DNA of 64,000 bases, taken from NCBI RefSeq assembly GCF_001894805.1, contig NZ_BCWX01000007.1, forward strand, positions 87,721 to 151,720. Reading direction: 5' to 3'. The notes beneath the pieces were generated by a model, which did not search any database, was not told the origin of the DNA, and saw nothing but the letters and a program-made list of their open reading frames with translations. Positions 53,349-62,546 of the stretch are shown here, piece after piece. Each line of letters starts with the position of its first letter. Positions within the stretch are counted from its first letter, which is position 1. Source of the DNA: Rhodococcus globerulus NBRC 14531 (lineage in GTDB: Bacteria; Actinomycetota; Actinomycetes; Mycobacteriales; Mycobacteriaceae). A program made the position numbers and the translations under genes.

Positions 53349-54560
53349 ATGAGCGTGAGCACCGACAACCAGATCACCATCCGAACTGCCACTGAAGCCG
53401 ACTGGCCGGCGATCCAGTTGCTCGACTCGACTGGGTTCGGGTTTCATCCGTCGAGCGCCGACAAAACACTCACTCGGACGCTCTACCGCCCCGAGGACAT
53501 CGTCGTCGCGACAGAAGGTGATCAAGTTGTCGGACTGGCCATCGAGTTCGACATGGAAATCACGGTTCCGGGCGGGAACCAGCTACCCACTCGCGGAATC
53601 ACATGGGTGTCCGTCGCCCCGACGCACCGTCGCCGCGGAATCCTGCGCTCGATGTTCGTCCGGTTGCACCACCACATCGCGTCGACGGGTGCTCCCCTGG
53701 TAGCTCTGACGGCCAGCGACGCGCGTATCTACAACCGGTTCGGCTACGGCCCCGCAACCGTCAGCGAGAGCATCACGATCGATCGACGTTTTGCCGATTT
53801 CCGCCCGCAGGCCCCAACCGGAAGCGGCGTGCGGATCACCGACGCGCAGACCGCAGCCACGCTACTGCCCGCAATCTACGACCGCTGGCGCCTCGTCACT
53901 CCAGGCGCGCAAAGGCGTCCGCAGGCGCATTGGGATTTCACATTTGCCGACCCGTCCGACCATCGTGCCGGCGCCTCGGGACTGTTCTTTCTGACACATC
54001 CCGACGGCTACGTTTCCTACCGCCACCGAAGTGACGGCTCCGACAGCGTCGTCGACATCGCCGAGTTCGTTGCCATCAACGACGACGCCTACGCCGCGCT
54101 GTGGCGGACAATGTGCGGGCTCGATCTCGTGACCCGCATCGAAGCCGAGCAGCATCCTGAAGATCCGCTGCGACTGATGCTGACGGACTACCGTTCGGTG
54201 CGGACAACCCGTCGATCCGACCGTCTGTGGCTGCGAATCATGGATGTTCCAGCAGCGCTCGAAGCTCGTGAATATGTCGCTGACCTCGACACTGTCATCA
54301 AGATCGAGGATCCGTTCCTCGACTCCGGTGGTACGTTCGCGCTCAGCATTCGGGGTGGAAAGGCCACCTGCCGACCCACGGACGCCGACGCACAGATCAC
54401 GATGCCGTCCGATATCTTGTCCAGCATCTACCTGGGTTCGCATCAGGCTCGAATCTTCGCGGCAGCAGGGCGCGTCCAGGCCTCCACCCCTCAGGAGATA
54501 CGCGACTTCGACTTCGCTTTCGGCACCACGCGCCCCGCAGTCATGGGGTATGGTTTCTGA
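53349..54560 (+). CDS. Eis-family GNAT N-acetyltransferase
   Basis: 403 residues, the length of Eis. N-terminal GNAT domain with acetyl-CoA loop VSVAPTHRRRGILRSMF; second GNAT-like domain about 190-290; C-terminal SCP2-like domain with MPSDILSSIYLGS. The terminal GYGF supplies the carboxylate that acts as catalytic base in Eis. Eis enzymes multi-acetylate aminoglycosides and other amines and are hexamers. ATG at 53349 preferred over GTG at 53337. Confidence 0.88.
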   Translation: MSVSTDNQITIRTATEADWPAIQLLDSTGFGFHPSSADKTLTRTLYRPEDIVVATEGDQVVGLAIEFDMEITVPGGNQLPTRGITWVSVAPTHRRRGILRSMFVRLHHHIASTGAPLVALTASDARIYNRFGYGPATVSESITIDRRFADFRPQAPTGSGVRITDAQTAATLLPAIYDRWRLVTPGAQRRPQAHWDFTFADPSDHRAGASGLFFLTHPDGYVSYRHRSDGSDSVVDIAEFVAINDDAYAALWRTMCGLDLVTRIEAEQHPEDPLRLMLTDYRSVRTTRRSDRLWLRIMDVPAALEAREYVADLDTVIKIEDPFLDSGGTFALSIRGGKATCRPTDADAQITMPSDILSSIYLGSHQARIFAAAGRVQASTPQEIRDFDFAFGTTRPAVMGYGF

Positions 54561-54626
54561 CTTTCCGAACGCTCCGGCGCTTGCGATTTTTATGCCTAAC
54601 GGCACCGACACGGTTAGCCTCGACCA

Positions 54627-55166
54627 ATGGCGTTTGTAGGAAAACTGGTCAATTGGCTTCCTGAGAAGATTCTCGTACGGGTTTTGCCGCACGCGGAGAT
54701 GCTCAAGTTTCTGGTGGTCGGCGGCATCGCCTTCATCGTCACCACGGTGTTGTTCTTCGGCATCAAGTGGACCGTACTGCCGCAACATCCGGTTACCGCC
54801 AACATCATCGCGGTCCTGGTCGCGACGGTCCTGTCGTACGTACTGAACCGGGAATGGTCGTTCGCTGAGCGGGGTGGACGCCAACGTCATCACGAGGCGG
54901 CACTGTTCTTCATCGTCGCCGGTATCGGCCTGGCCATCAACCAGGTGCCACTCTGGATCTCGAGCTACGTATTCGACCTCCGCCAGCCAAACGTCTCCGT
55001 ATTGATGGAGAACTTCGCCGACTTCATCAGTGGCTCCATCATCGGCACGCTGCTCGCAACGGCCTTCCGTTGGTGGGCGATGCGCAAATTCGTCTTCCCT
55101 GAAGAGTCCACGAACGGCGAAATGATCCTCGATTCGGAAGCCACAGACGCTCCTTCACTCGACTGA
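54627..55166 (+). CDS. GtrA-family membrane protein
   Basis: 179 residues with four transmembrane helices: about 25-45, 57-77, 90-110 and 131-150. MLKFLVVGGIAFIVTTVLFFGI and LSYVLNREWSFAERGG are the GtrA hallmarks, and WAMRKFVF ends the domain. Members flip or help transfer polyprenyl-linked sugars for cell-wall glycans. Follows the Eis-like gene by 66 bases; no glycosyltransferase is adjacent. Confidence 0.9.
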   Translation: MAFVGKLVNWLPEKILVRVLPHAEMLKFLVVGGIAFIVTTVLFFGIKWTVLPQHPVTANIIAVLVATVLSYVLNREWSFAERGGRQRHHEAALFFIVAGIGLAINQVPLWISSYVFDLRQPNVSVLMENFADFISGSIIGTLLATAFRWWAMRKFVFPEESTNGEMILDSEATDAPSLD

Positions 55167-55343
55167 CGCCGGCAGCAACCGAAGAGCATCACGCATCGGC
55201 GAATTTCGTCAATATCTGCACTATTTCAACCTTCCCGAAAGGTGCAAATAACCCCGATCCTTTTGTGTAGCATTTCGCCAACAAAGCCTGTGGAATTGTT
55301 TCCACCGGGCTAGGTTCTCGCCGCACAAAAGAATGGAATCACA

Positions 55344-56648
55344 ATGAGAGTGACTGTGTTTTCGTATATTTCGGGGGAATCGTCAACAAAGGATCGACAT
55401 TCGAAACAAACCGTTTGTTTTCTCATCGCGTCCATCGTCATGGCGATGGGCGCACTGGTAGTTTCTCCTGCCGTGTCCGAGGCTGCCGTGATCGGCGCGG
55501 TCAAGACACCCAGTGGGCGATGCCTGGAAAACAAGTGGGGCGTGACATCGGACGGCAACCCGGTTCAGATCTACGACTGCAACGGCTCGGCCGCACAGAT
55601 CTGGAGCGTTGAAAGCGATGGCACCGTCCGGGTACAGACGAAATGCCTGGGTCCCCAGGGTGGTTCTCTGGCGGCAGGGACTGCCCTGGTCATATCGAAT
55701 TGCACAGGCGCAGCATTCCAAAAATGGACCTCCGGTCCCGGAGGTACCGTTCGAAGCCAGGTCAACGGACTCTGCGTCGAGAATCGCGGTGGTGTCAATG
55801 CAAACGGAAATCCAGCTGTCGTACAGGTATGCGATGGCACACAGGCGCAGAGTTGGTCGTACACCGGAGCCATCGTGACGCTTCCGTCTCCGTCAGGGGT
55901 TGCGGTACCGGTCGGCAATCTCAATGGATGGCGCCAGATCTTCTACGACGACTTCACCAAAGACGCTGCGCTGGGGACGTGGGCAAATACGTGTGATCCC
56001 AACAAGATCGTCTACACCGGCGCACAAGGGCAAAGGTGGCGAACATACCCGTCTTGTTATCTCGATACATATCAACAGCGGCCGTATCGCGCCGACCAAG
56101 TTCTCAGCGTCAAGAATGGCGTCCTCAATTTCAATCTGCACAATGTCAACGGGCAACCGGCGGGGGCAAGCCCGTCACCCGTCATCAACGGCCAGAATCA
56201 AAATCAAACCTACGGCCGCTATTCTGCGAGATTCAAGGTCGACAACCCGAATCTCAACGAATATTACGTTGCCTGGTTGTTATGGCCGCAGTCCGAAGTA
56301 TGGCCGCGCGATGGTGAATTCGACTTCCCCGAAGGTGGACTGTCCGGCACTGCAGGCGGTTTCCACCACTACTCCGGTGCGGGTTCTTGCGTAGGCGGGT
56401 GTCAGGACCTCGCAACGGACATCGGAGCGCGGTTCACCGACTGGCACACATACACGATCGAGTGGTCGCCCGGGCGGATCAAATATCTACTCGACAACCA
56501 GGTAGTCCTGGAAAGCACGTCCTGGGTTCCGTCCACCCCGATGCGCTGGCAGTTGCAGACCGAGACAAAAGGCACGGGAACCAGCAACGGGAACCTGATG
56601 CTCGATTGGGTCTCGGTATATGCCTACGACACGAGCGCACGGCCGTAG
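55344..56648 (+). CDS. Secreted ricin-B lectin / GH16 glycoside hydrolase
   Basis: 434 residues. Signal segment around residues 24-47 (FLIASIVMAMGALVVSPAVSEAA). Residues about 49-175 form a CBM13 ricin-type beta-trefoil with QxW-like repeats (AQIW, FQKW, AQSW). Residues about 190-430 form a GH16 jelly roll with catalytic Glu325-x-Asp327-x-x-Glu330 in GEFDFPEGG and a Trp-rich cleft (WLLWPQSEVWPRDG). It probably hydrolyses a beta-glucan or related polysaccharide outside the cell. The CBM13-GH16 order is intact. Confidence 0.9.
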   Translation: MRVTVFSYISGESSTKDRHSKQTVCFLIASIVMAMGALVVSPAVSEAAVIGAVKTPSGRCLENKWGVTSDGNPVQIYDCNGSAAQIWSVESDGTVRVQTKCLGPQGGSLAAGTALVISNCTGAAFQKWTSGPGGTVRSQVNGLCVENRGGVNANGNPAVVQVCDGTQAQSWSYTGAIVTLPSPSGVAVPVGNLNGWRQIFYDDFTKDAALGTWANTCDPNKIVYTGAQGQRWRTYPSCYLDTYQQRPYRADQVLSVKNGVLNFNLHNVNGQPAGASPSPVINGQNQNQTYGRYSARFKVDNPNLNEYYVAWLLWPQSEVWPRDGEFDFPEGGLSGTAGGFHHYSGAGSCVGGCQDLATDIGARFTDWHTYTIEWSPGRIKYLLDNQVVLESTSWVPSTPMRWQLQTETKGTGTSNGNLMLDWVSVYAYDTSARP

Positions 56649-56658
56649 CCTCAAACCA

Positions 56659-56695
56659 GAGAAGGTCCGCATGCCAGAGGCGCGCGGACCTTCTC
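56659..56695. terminator. Bidirectional hairpin terminator
   Basis: A perfect 12-bp stem GAGAAGGTCCGC / GCGGACCTTCTC with a 13-base loop. It lies 10 bases after the GH16 stop and 18 bases past the stop of the convergent small gene at 56714. Confidence 0.8.
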
Positions 56696-56713
56696 GGTCG
56701 ATTCGATGCGGAA

Positions 56714-56839
56714 CTAGCTCAACCCACCGAAAACCACGACGAGACTGTTCACGGTGTTCGTCAGAGATTCGAACACGCCCTTGAGGACGAGGTCTGCGCT
56801 ACCGACCGGGATCATGAGAATTGTCGAAAGGGAACCCAT
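56714..56839 (-). CDS. Small hydrophobic/amphipathic peptide, 41 aa
   Basis: A 41-residue open frame too short for most gene callers. It starts MGSLSTILMIPVGSADLVL, continues KGVFESLTNTVNSLV and ends VVFGGLS. GGAGG lies 6 bases before the ATG. No signal peptide or Cys. The composition (alternating small and hydrophobic residues, few charges) suits a membrane-inserting or wall-channel peptide such as the PorA/PorH porins of related corynebacteria, or a modulin-like toxin peptide. It shares its MGS(L/I) start and style with the neighbour at 56967. Homology is unverified. Confidence 0.6.
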   Translation of the reverse strand: MGSLSTILMIPVGSADLVLKGVFESLTNTVNSLVVVFGGLS

Positions 56840-56923
56840 TGTGTGCCTCCATGATTGGACCAGGCCGAAGAAACCGGCCTTTTCGAGAAAATTGATCGCG
56901 CTCGGATAGAGCGCACGTTGAAG

Positions 56924-56952
56924 TGCGGTGGCGACTACTGGTAGTCACCGCA
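56924..56952. terminator. Hairpin downstream of the 30-codon gene
   Basis: TGCGGTG ... ACTAC pairs with GTAGT ... CACCGCA around a TG loop, with a three-base bulge (GCG) on one side. It starts 15 bases past the stop of the 30-codon gene in the leftward direction. It may end or attenuate that transcript, or separate expression of the two small genes. Confidence 0.45.
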
Positions 56953-56966
56953 GTCCGGGCGCGCTA

Positions 56967-57059
56967 TCAGCTACCGAACGCTCCACCGAGCACACCGAGG
57001 AGGTACTTGAACGCAGCCAAAGCCTGGCTCTGGGCAAGAAGATCGGCGATCGATCCCAT
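56967..57059 (-). CDS. Small amphipathic peptide, 30 aa
   Basis: A 30-residue open frame: MGSIADLLAQSQALAAF, then KYLLGVLGGAFGS. AAGGAG stands 6 bases before the ATG, one of the best ribosome sites in the window. The sequence would form one amphipathic helix with a Gly-rich C-terminal end and a single Lys. Same strand and 127 bases from the 41-codon gene. Candidate wall-channel, surfactant-like or signalling peptide; I do not recognise a family. Confidence 0.6.
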   Translation of the reverse strand: MGSIADLLAQSQALAAFKYLLGVLGGAFGS

Positions 57060-57249
57060 GTGAAACTCCTTATGTGAAGGGTTGCTGTACTTGCGCTTTC
57101 GCTGGCCAAAGACAGCAAACATCGCTCGTGCCCGAGCTGTTCACCCGGGCACCATCGGATGCTAACACCGTGATCGAGAGCTGTGGGGTGCTACGAATTT
57201 GCCGTCAACTGCTCGAGTATTCGGCCTTCTCGTCGATGAACCCCAAGCT
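57060..57249. other. Intergenic region upstream of the small-peptide genes
   Basis: 190 bases with no credible gene. It must hold the promoter of the leftward small-peptide genes and the 3' end of the leftward SDR transcript. I see no strong hairpin or palindrome. Confidence 0.4.
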
Positions 57250-58080
57250 TCATTTCTTCTCGTGAAGCGTCGCCATCAGTTTCGGACCGTCCACCACTCG
57301 GCCGAGGAAGCGGTCGGCATCGGGGTCGGTTGCAAGCCAGACTGCGGCGGCTGCCGGAACCGACGCCGGTGTGGCGGCAAATCCTGCGTCCACGATCGCG
57401 TCCGCACCGCCGCGAGCCTTACCCGATTCCGTGATCACAAACCCCGGACTCAGATTGAATGCCTTGATACCGGCGCCGCGGTACTCCGAATTGATCGCAC
57501 CCGCGATACGCCCGAAGCCGGCCTTCGACGCTGCATACGACAGGCCCCAGCCGCCTTCACCGGGAGGCGCCGGTGGGTCCATGGTGGCCGAACCGGATGC
57601 GAGACCGATGACAACACCGTTGCCGCTCTTGATCATCGACGGAAGGATCACCTGGACCAAGGCGAGCTGATGCAGATAGTTGCCGACAACCATTGCCTGG
57701 GCATCGTCGATCTCGATGTCGAGAATCCGGTCCATGTTGCCGACGGTCTGTGCATAGGCGTTGTTGACCAGCACATCCACCCGGCCCCACTCGCGCAGTA
57801 CCTGCTCACCGGCCGCAACAACCGATGCCCGATCGAGGAGGTCCATCGGAACGGCCATGGCCCGCACGCCGCAGGCCTCGATTTCGGAAACTGTCGTCTC
57901 GAGGCTTCCGGTAACAGGGATAACCTGCTCGCCGTCGCGCGTTCGCGGTGCGGCTCTGCCTTCACCTTCACGGACGGTGCGGGCAGTGATCGCGACATCG
58001 AACCCGGCGCGAGCAAATGCCAGTGCACATTCGCGGCCGATACCGCGAGAAGCCCCGGTTACCAGCGCAACTCGGTTCAC
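57250..58080 (-). CDS. SDR-family oxidoreductase
   Basis: 276 residues. VALVTGASRGIGRECALAFARAG cofactor loop, NNAY (NNAYAQTVG) in place of NNAG, LASGSATMD and YAASK catalytic residues. An extra loop at residues about 38-60 (REGEGRAAPRTRDGEQVIPV) is unusual for the family. Its start overlaps the stop of the FadD17-like ligase by 4 bases, so both act in the same pathway, presumably on CoA-activated steroid or fatty substrates. Confidence 0.87.
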   Translation of the reverse strand: MNRVALVTGASRGIGRECALAFARAGFDVAITARTVREGEGRAAPRTRDGEQVIPVTGSLETTVSEIEACGVRAMAVPMDLLDRASVVAAGEQVLREWGRVDVLVNNAYAQTVGNMDRILDIEIDDAQAMVVGNYLHQLALVQVILPSMIKSGNGVVIGLASGSATMDPPAPPGEGGWGLSYAASKAGFGRIAGAINSEYRGAGIKAFNLSPGFVITESGKARGGADAIVDAGFAATPASVPAAAAVWLATDPDADRFLGRVVDGPKLMATLHEKK

Positions 58081-59780
58081 AGGAACCTCGAACGACCGTG
58101 AGTCTCGAACTCTTTCTCGAGGCTCTCGATATCAGCTTCTGTCATCAGCGTGTACTCGGGAGCGCCGCGGCCCACCCAGTGGTACACCGGCTCGTCGGTC
58201 CGCCAGCGATCGACCTGAAGGTCACGCTTGAGCACCTTGTTGGAACCGGTGACGGGCAGGTTGGTCGATACGCGAATGAAGCGCGGCGCCGACTTTGTTC
58301 CCAAATCTGCCTGTGCGGCAAGGTAAGCCGCAAATTCGACGGGGTCGAAATCCGCCAGATCCGCAACCTCGATGCCCGCCATGACCTGATCACCCGAGCG
58401 CGGGTCAGGTACGGCAAACACACCGGTTGCGATCACCTTGGGGTGGCGACGCAGGATGTGCTCGATCATCAGAGCCGACGTGTTCTCACCGTCCACGCGG
58501 ATCCAGTCACCCTTACGGCCGGCGAAGTAGATGAATCCCGCTTCGTCGACGTAACCGAGATCGCCTGTCCAGTACCAACCGTCACGGATCTTCTCCGCCA
58601 TGGCGTCTTCGTTCTTGTAGTAGCCCTCGAACTTCTGCGAACCTGCCTTGTCGACCATTTCGCCGATGGACTCGTCCGAGTTGAGCACATGGCCGTGCTC
58701 GTCCAGGATCGCGCGCGGACGCTCTTCCTTGGTGTCGGGATTGACGATGACGATGTTCTCGTTAGCCGGACGTCCCAACGCTCCCGCGGGCTGGTTCGGA
58801 TCGAGAACCACCGAACCGGCGCCTTCGCTCGAGCCGTAGCCCTCGAAAAGCTGTGCGCCGAAGCGACGAATGAACTCGGCCTTGTCACCCGGCGACGCTT
58901 CGGTACCAAAACCGTGTGTAAGGGTGTTCTCGATGTCGTCGGACTGCTCCGGCGTCGCCATCAGGTAGCCGAGTGCCTTGCCGACATACGTGAAATATGT
59001 TGCGCCGTAGAACCGGACGTCGGGCATGAAGCCCGAAGCGGTGAACTTGCGAACGAGGCAGACCGTAGCGCCCTGCGACAGCGCGGGAGCCCACAGTGCC
59101 ATCAGCGCGTTGCCGTGGAAGAGCGGCATGCAGCAGTAGCAGACGTCATCGCGATCGATGTCGTACTTGGCACAGTTCGCGTATGCCAGACGCGTCAGAC
59201 GACCCTGGCTGCATCGGACAGCCTTCGACATACCGGTAGTGCCGGAGGTGAAGAGGAGAAGGAAAAGCGTCGACGCATCGACGCCCAGGTCGATCTGCGG
59301 CGTCTCGACGCGATGCGCAGCAACGGTTTCGGCATACGACGCGTCGTCGACGAGGATGAAGCGGTCGTCGGTCAGACCGAGATCGAGACCAGCGAGCTTC
59401 TCGTGGCCGGCCTTGTCGGTGACGATCATCTGGCAATCGACATACCGGACCTCGGCTTCGAGTTCGGCACCGCGACGAGTCGGGTTGATTCCGACGATCG
59501 TGGCGCCCGTCAGTGCGGCGCCGCCAAGCCAGAACAGGAACTCGGGCTCGTTCTCGAGGAGAACACCGATGTGGAAGGGGCCCGGCGCGCGAAGCGACTT
59601 GGCGTACGAACCGCGGGCGGCACTTTCATGGACAACCTCGTCCCACGTCCAGTCCTGAGTACGCGTCCGCAGTCCCAGATGCTGATCACCGACACGATCG
59701 ATCAACATCTGTGCGACGTCCGCGCGCTGCGGAGTGGCAACGGAACTGCTCGGAGGTGCTTCGGTGGCGGTGTTCGTCAT
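58077..59780 (-). CDS. fadD17: Acyl-CoA synthetase, FadD17-like
   Basis: About 567 residues from MTNTATEAPP (59780, AGGA upstream). ANL-superfamily motifs: A3 LFTSGTTGMSKAVRCSQG, A5-like EGYGSSEGAG, A7 YWTGDLGYVDEAG, A8 GRKGDWIRVDGEN and A10 Lys in NKVLKRDL. GVLLENEPEFLFWLGGAALTGATIVGINPTRRG and DDVCYCCMPLFHGNALM match, by memory, the M. tuberculosis FadD17 group that activates steroid side-chain carboxylates. The precise side-chain length it uses is not predictable. The gene symbol is therefore tentative. Confidence 0.82.
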   Translation of the reverse strand: MTNTATEAPPSSSVATPQRADVAQMLIDRVGDQHLGLRTRTQDWTWDEVVHESAARGSYAKSLRAPGPFHIGVLLENEPEFLFWLGGAALTGATIVGINPTRRGAELEAEVRYVDCQMIVTDKAGHEKLAGLDLGLTDDRFILVDDASYAETVAAHRVETPQIDLGVDASTLFLLLFTSGTTGMSKAVRCSQGRLTRLAYANCAKYDIDRDDVCYCCMPLFHGNALMALWAPALSQGATVCLVRKFTASGFMPDVRFYGATYFTYVGKALGYLMATPEQSDDIENTLTHGFGTEASPGDKAEFIRRFGAQLFEGYGSSEGAGSVVLDPNQPAGALGRPANENIVIVNPDTKEERPRAILDEHGHVLNSDESIGEMVDKAGSQKFEGYYKNEDAMAEKIRDGWYWTGDLGYVDEAGFIYFAGRKGDWIRVDGENTSALMIEHILRRHPKVIATGVFAVPDPRSGDQVMAGIEVADLADFDPVEFAAYLAAQADLGTKSAPRFIRVSTNLPVTGSNKVLKRDLQVDRWRTDEPVYHWVGRGAPEYTLMTEADIESLEKEFETHGRSRFL

Positions 59781-59980
59781 CGTGATCCTGTGTCCTACTC
59801 GAGAGGGAGGGAATTCGTGTGCGCTCACGCTCATTCCTTCGGCTGCGATTCTTTCGGAACGCTAACTGCGCGTTATGTCAGTAACCCGCTCAGTCTCGCT
59901 CAGTGGTAACCGCCCCACAGATAGGATTGTCCCGTGACATTTTGTGACGTGAAAAGCGCCACAATACGAAAGGCCATTCC
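59781..59980. promoter_or_regulatory. Divergent promoter region of two CoA-ligase operons
   Basis: 200 bases between the start codons of the two ligase genes. It contains TAAC-TGCGC-GTTA (59863-59875), an inverted repeat. ACGCTAACT at 59859-59867 also occurs at 51464-51472 upstream of chsE2. A shared regulator is possible but the match is only 9 bases. Confidence 0.35.
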
Positions 59981-61642
59981 ATGACTGCCCCCGCAGATCC
60001 GCAGTTGCTCCTGGACCAGGCGGTCTCGCGCCTCACCGGTCCCGGTGGGCCGTTCGAGATCGTCGAAGAAGAGGTTCTCGGCACCGTCATGCCCGTGATG
60101 AAGAATCGCGGACATGCCATCGGTGAGCTCATCTCCGCGTCCCGGGCCTGGGGCGACGGCGACTATCTCGTCACGAGCGACCGTCGGATTTCCTTCACGG
60201 AGCATGCCGACGCTGTAGCCGCGCTGGCGACTGCGCTTCGCGACAAGTACGGCGTCCGCAAGGGCGATCGAGTGGGAATTCTTGCCGCCAACAACCCTGA
60301 ATGGGTCATGACCTTCTTCGCGACGCAGGCACTCGGCGCCATCGCGGTCGGTCTCAACGGCTGGTGGGTTCCGCGCGAGGTGACACACGGCATCGAGCTG
60401 TCGAGCCCGAAGGTGCTGGTAGTCGACGCCAAGCGCGGCGCTGCGCTTCCCGAACTGCCGGCAAGCATCAGCGTTCTGACCATGGAAGAGGATCTGCCCG
60501 CACTCATCGCCGAATACGCCGGCGCAGATGTACCCGCCACGGACATCGACGAGGACGATCCGGCTGTCATCCTTTTCACCAGTGGCACCAGCGGCCGCCC
60601 CAAGGGCGCCCTGCACTCACACCGCAACGTGATGGCTGTTGTCGACTACCACAAGTACAGCGACGCCATCGGCGCTGCGTTCACGGGCCGCGAGTACGAC
60701 GGCTCCAAGCCCAGCCCGCTCCGCTACCTCCTGACCTCTCCCCTGTTCCACATCGCGAGCCTCCATAACCTGGTCATCCCGCGTCTGGCTACCGGCAGCG
60801 CTGTCGTGATGATCGACGGCGGCTTCGACGTGGACAAGGTGCTCGGATTGGTCGAACGCGAACGCATCACCAACTGGGGCGCGGTTCCCACCATGGCGTC
60901 GCGGTTGCTCGAACACGGCAACATCGGCAAGTACGACGTGTCCTCGCTGACGGCATTCTCCCTGGCATCGGCGCCGTCGTCGCCCGCGTTCAAGGAACGC
61001 CTCAAGGAGCAGGTACCGTTCGCCCGCAACGCCCTGGTCGACAGCTACGGCCTCACCGAGTGCAGCACGGCTATCGCCGTTGCCGTCGGAGCTGAGCTCG
61101 AAGAGTTCCCCGGGACGCTCGGACGTCCCATCATCACCGTGTCCATGGAAATTCGTGACCCCTTCGGTGAATGGCTGCCCGACGGCATCGAGGGTGAGGT
61201 CTGCGTGCGCAGCCCGTTCGTGATGCTCGGTTACTGGGAGAACGAAGAAGCCACCGCTTCGGCAATTTCTCCCGGACGCTGGCTCCGCACCGGCGATTTC
61301 GGCGTGATCGAGAACGGTCGCCTCCGTCTGACGGGACGCCGGTCGGATCTCATTCTGCGTGGCGGCGAGAACGTCTACCCCACAGAGATCGAACAGACCC
61401 TCGACGAGCATCCCGACGTCATCGAATGCGCCGTTATCGGTTCGCCTCACCCGGACCTCGGCCAGGAAGTGTCAGCAGTTGTCGTTCTGCGCGCCGGTGC
61501 AGTCACCACCGAGGAAGACCTCCGCGAATTCGCGGCTGAGCGTCTGTCGTACTTCAAGGTGCCCTCGAAGTGGCGTATAACCGGCGATCTGTTGCCCCGC
61601 AACGCAACCGGAAAGATGGTTCGCCGCGAGATCACGGTATGA
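59981..61642 (+). CDS. Acyl-CoA synthetase (FadD family)
   Basis: 553 residues. ANL motifs: [18 protein letters not shown] (A3), DSYGLTECS (A5), [13 protein letters not shown] (A7), [20 protein letters not shown] (A8) and [13 protein letters not shown] (A10 Lys). A ~35-residue N-terminal extension precedes the core. Start ATG at 59981 with AAAGG upstream. First gene of an operon with NTF2-like, EthD, F420-type oxidoreductase and NTF2-like genes, so it likely activates the carboxylate substrate of that pathway. Substrate unknown. Confidence 0.88.
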   Translation: MTAPADPQLLLDQAVSRLTGPGGPFEIVEEEVLGTVMPVMKNRGHAIGELISASRAWGDGDYLVTSDRRISFTEHADAVAALATALRDKYGVRKGDRVGILAANNPEWVMTFFATQALGAIAVGLNGWWVPREVTHGIELSSPKVLVVDAKRGAALPELPASISVLTMEEDLPALIAEYAGADVPATDIDEDDPAVILFTSGTSGRPKGALHSHRNVMAVVDYHKYSDAIGAAFTGREYDGSKPSPLRYLLTSPLFHIASLHNLVIPRLATGSAVVMIDGGFDVDKVLGLVERERITNWGAVPTMASRLLEHGNIGKYDVSSLTAFSLASAPSSPAFKERLKEQVPFARNALVDSYGLTECSTAIAVAVGAELEEFPGTLGRPIITVSMEIRDPFGEWLPDGIEGEVCVRSPFVMLGYWENEEATASAISPGRWLRTGDFGVIENGRLRLTGRRSDLILRGGENVYPTEIEQTLDEHPDVIECAVIGSPHPDLGQEVSAVVVLRAGAVTTEEDLREFAAERLSYFKVPSKWRITGDLLPRNATGKMVRREITV

Positions 61643-62109
61643 CCGAAGAGCTGTCACGGATCGTCGCCGAGTCGGCGATCCGTGACCTGCTCTGCGAGTA
61701 CACGCACCTGATCGATCAGGGTAGGTTGCGTGATGTCGCATCATTGTTTGCGCACTCCGATTACGGCCAGTGCGGCGCGGACGGTGTTGCAACAACTCTG
61801 ATTTCGTCCGATGCCGACGCTGTGTTCGCCGCGTGCAGCAGCTTCATCCGGATGTACGGCACTCCCGCGGTCCCGCGAACCAAACACCTGCTGACCAATA
61901 CCCGTATCTCGGTTGACGGGAACGAAGCGTCGGCACTGTCCTACATCACGGTTATCCAGGGCACCGAAGATTTTGCCCTGCAACCCATTTTGTCCGGACG
62001 CTACTTCGATCGATTCACGTGTGTTGACGGATCGTGGCAGTTTGCATCACGGCTTTTCTGCATGGACAACATGGGTGATATGTCTGCTCATGCCAACCGG
62101 TCACTCTGA
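61639..62109 (+). CDS. SnoaL/NTF2-like family protein
   Basis: 156 residues: [65 protein letters not shown] and [23 protein letters not shown], a complete NTF2 fold of the SnoaL_4 type. ATG overlaps the ligase stop (ATGA). It may be a dehydratase or isomerase on the CoA-activated substrate. Confidence 0.85.
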   Translation: MTEELSRIVAESAIRDLLCEYTHLIDQGRLRDVASLFAHSDYGQCGADGVATTLISSDADAVFAACSSFIRMYGTPAVPRTKHLLTNTRISVDGNEASALSYITVIQGTEDFALQPILSGRYFDRFTCVDGSWQFASRLFCMDNMGDMSAHANRSL

Positions 62110-62145
62110 GCACATCTCGCAGCACCTTCAACGGGGAGACGAACG

Positions 62146-62502
62146 ATGTTCAAGGCAATCGCGCTACTCACTCGTAAGCCGGGACTCACGAAAGAAGAGT
62201 TCATCGACTACTACGAGAACAACCATGCCCCACTGATTGCCGCAACCTTCCCGTCGATCATCGAGTACCGGCGGAATTACCCCGATCTCGCTCAGGCTCT
62301 GCGCGCAGACGGCGTCCCCGACCCGGCTTTCGATGTCATCACCGAATTGTGGTTCCACGACAAGGCCGGGTACGAAGACATGCTGGCCACTCATGCCCGC
62401 CCGGAGGTCGGCGATCGAATTCGGGCCGACGAATCCAACTTTCTCGATCAAAGCAAGATCATTCAGTTTGTTACCGACGAGCGCGAATTGCCGCAGAGCT
62501 GA
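62146..62502 (+). CDS. EthD-domain protein
   Basis: 118-residue ferredoxin-like EthD protein: MFKAIALLTRKPGLTKEEFIDYYENNHAPLI is the family start, ITELWFHDKAGYEDMLA the second strand-helix. GGGGAGA precedes ATG. EthD-type proteins form dimeric alpha-beta barrels and accompany P450 or polyketide/steroid-related oxidations. The role here is unknown. Confidence 0.87.
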   Translation: MFKAIALLTRKPGLTKEEFIDYYENNHAPLIAATFPSIIEYRRNYPDLAQALRADGVPDPAFDVITELWFHDKAGYEDMLATHARPEVGDRIRADESNFLDQSKIIQFVTDERELPQS

Positions 62503-62546
62503 GACCCGCCCGTCGTTCCCGCAGATTTTCGGAAAGGACTGTTTGC

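Noticed and set aside
56714..57059. The small frames as random open frames
   Set aside because: Random occurrence was considered, but both have strong ribosome sites at ideal spacing, the same start residues and similar composition, so they were kept as features with moderate confidence.
58017..59909. A 630-codon open frame opposite the FadD17-like ligase
   Set aside because: Fully antisense to a gene with complete adenylation motifs; no domain of its own.
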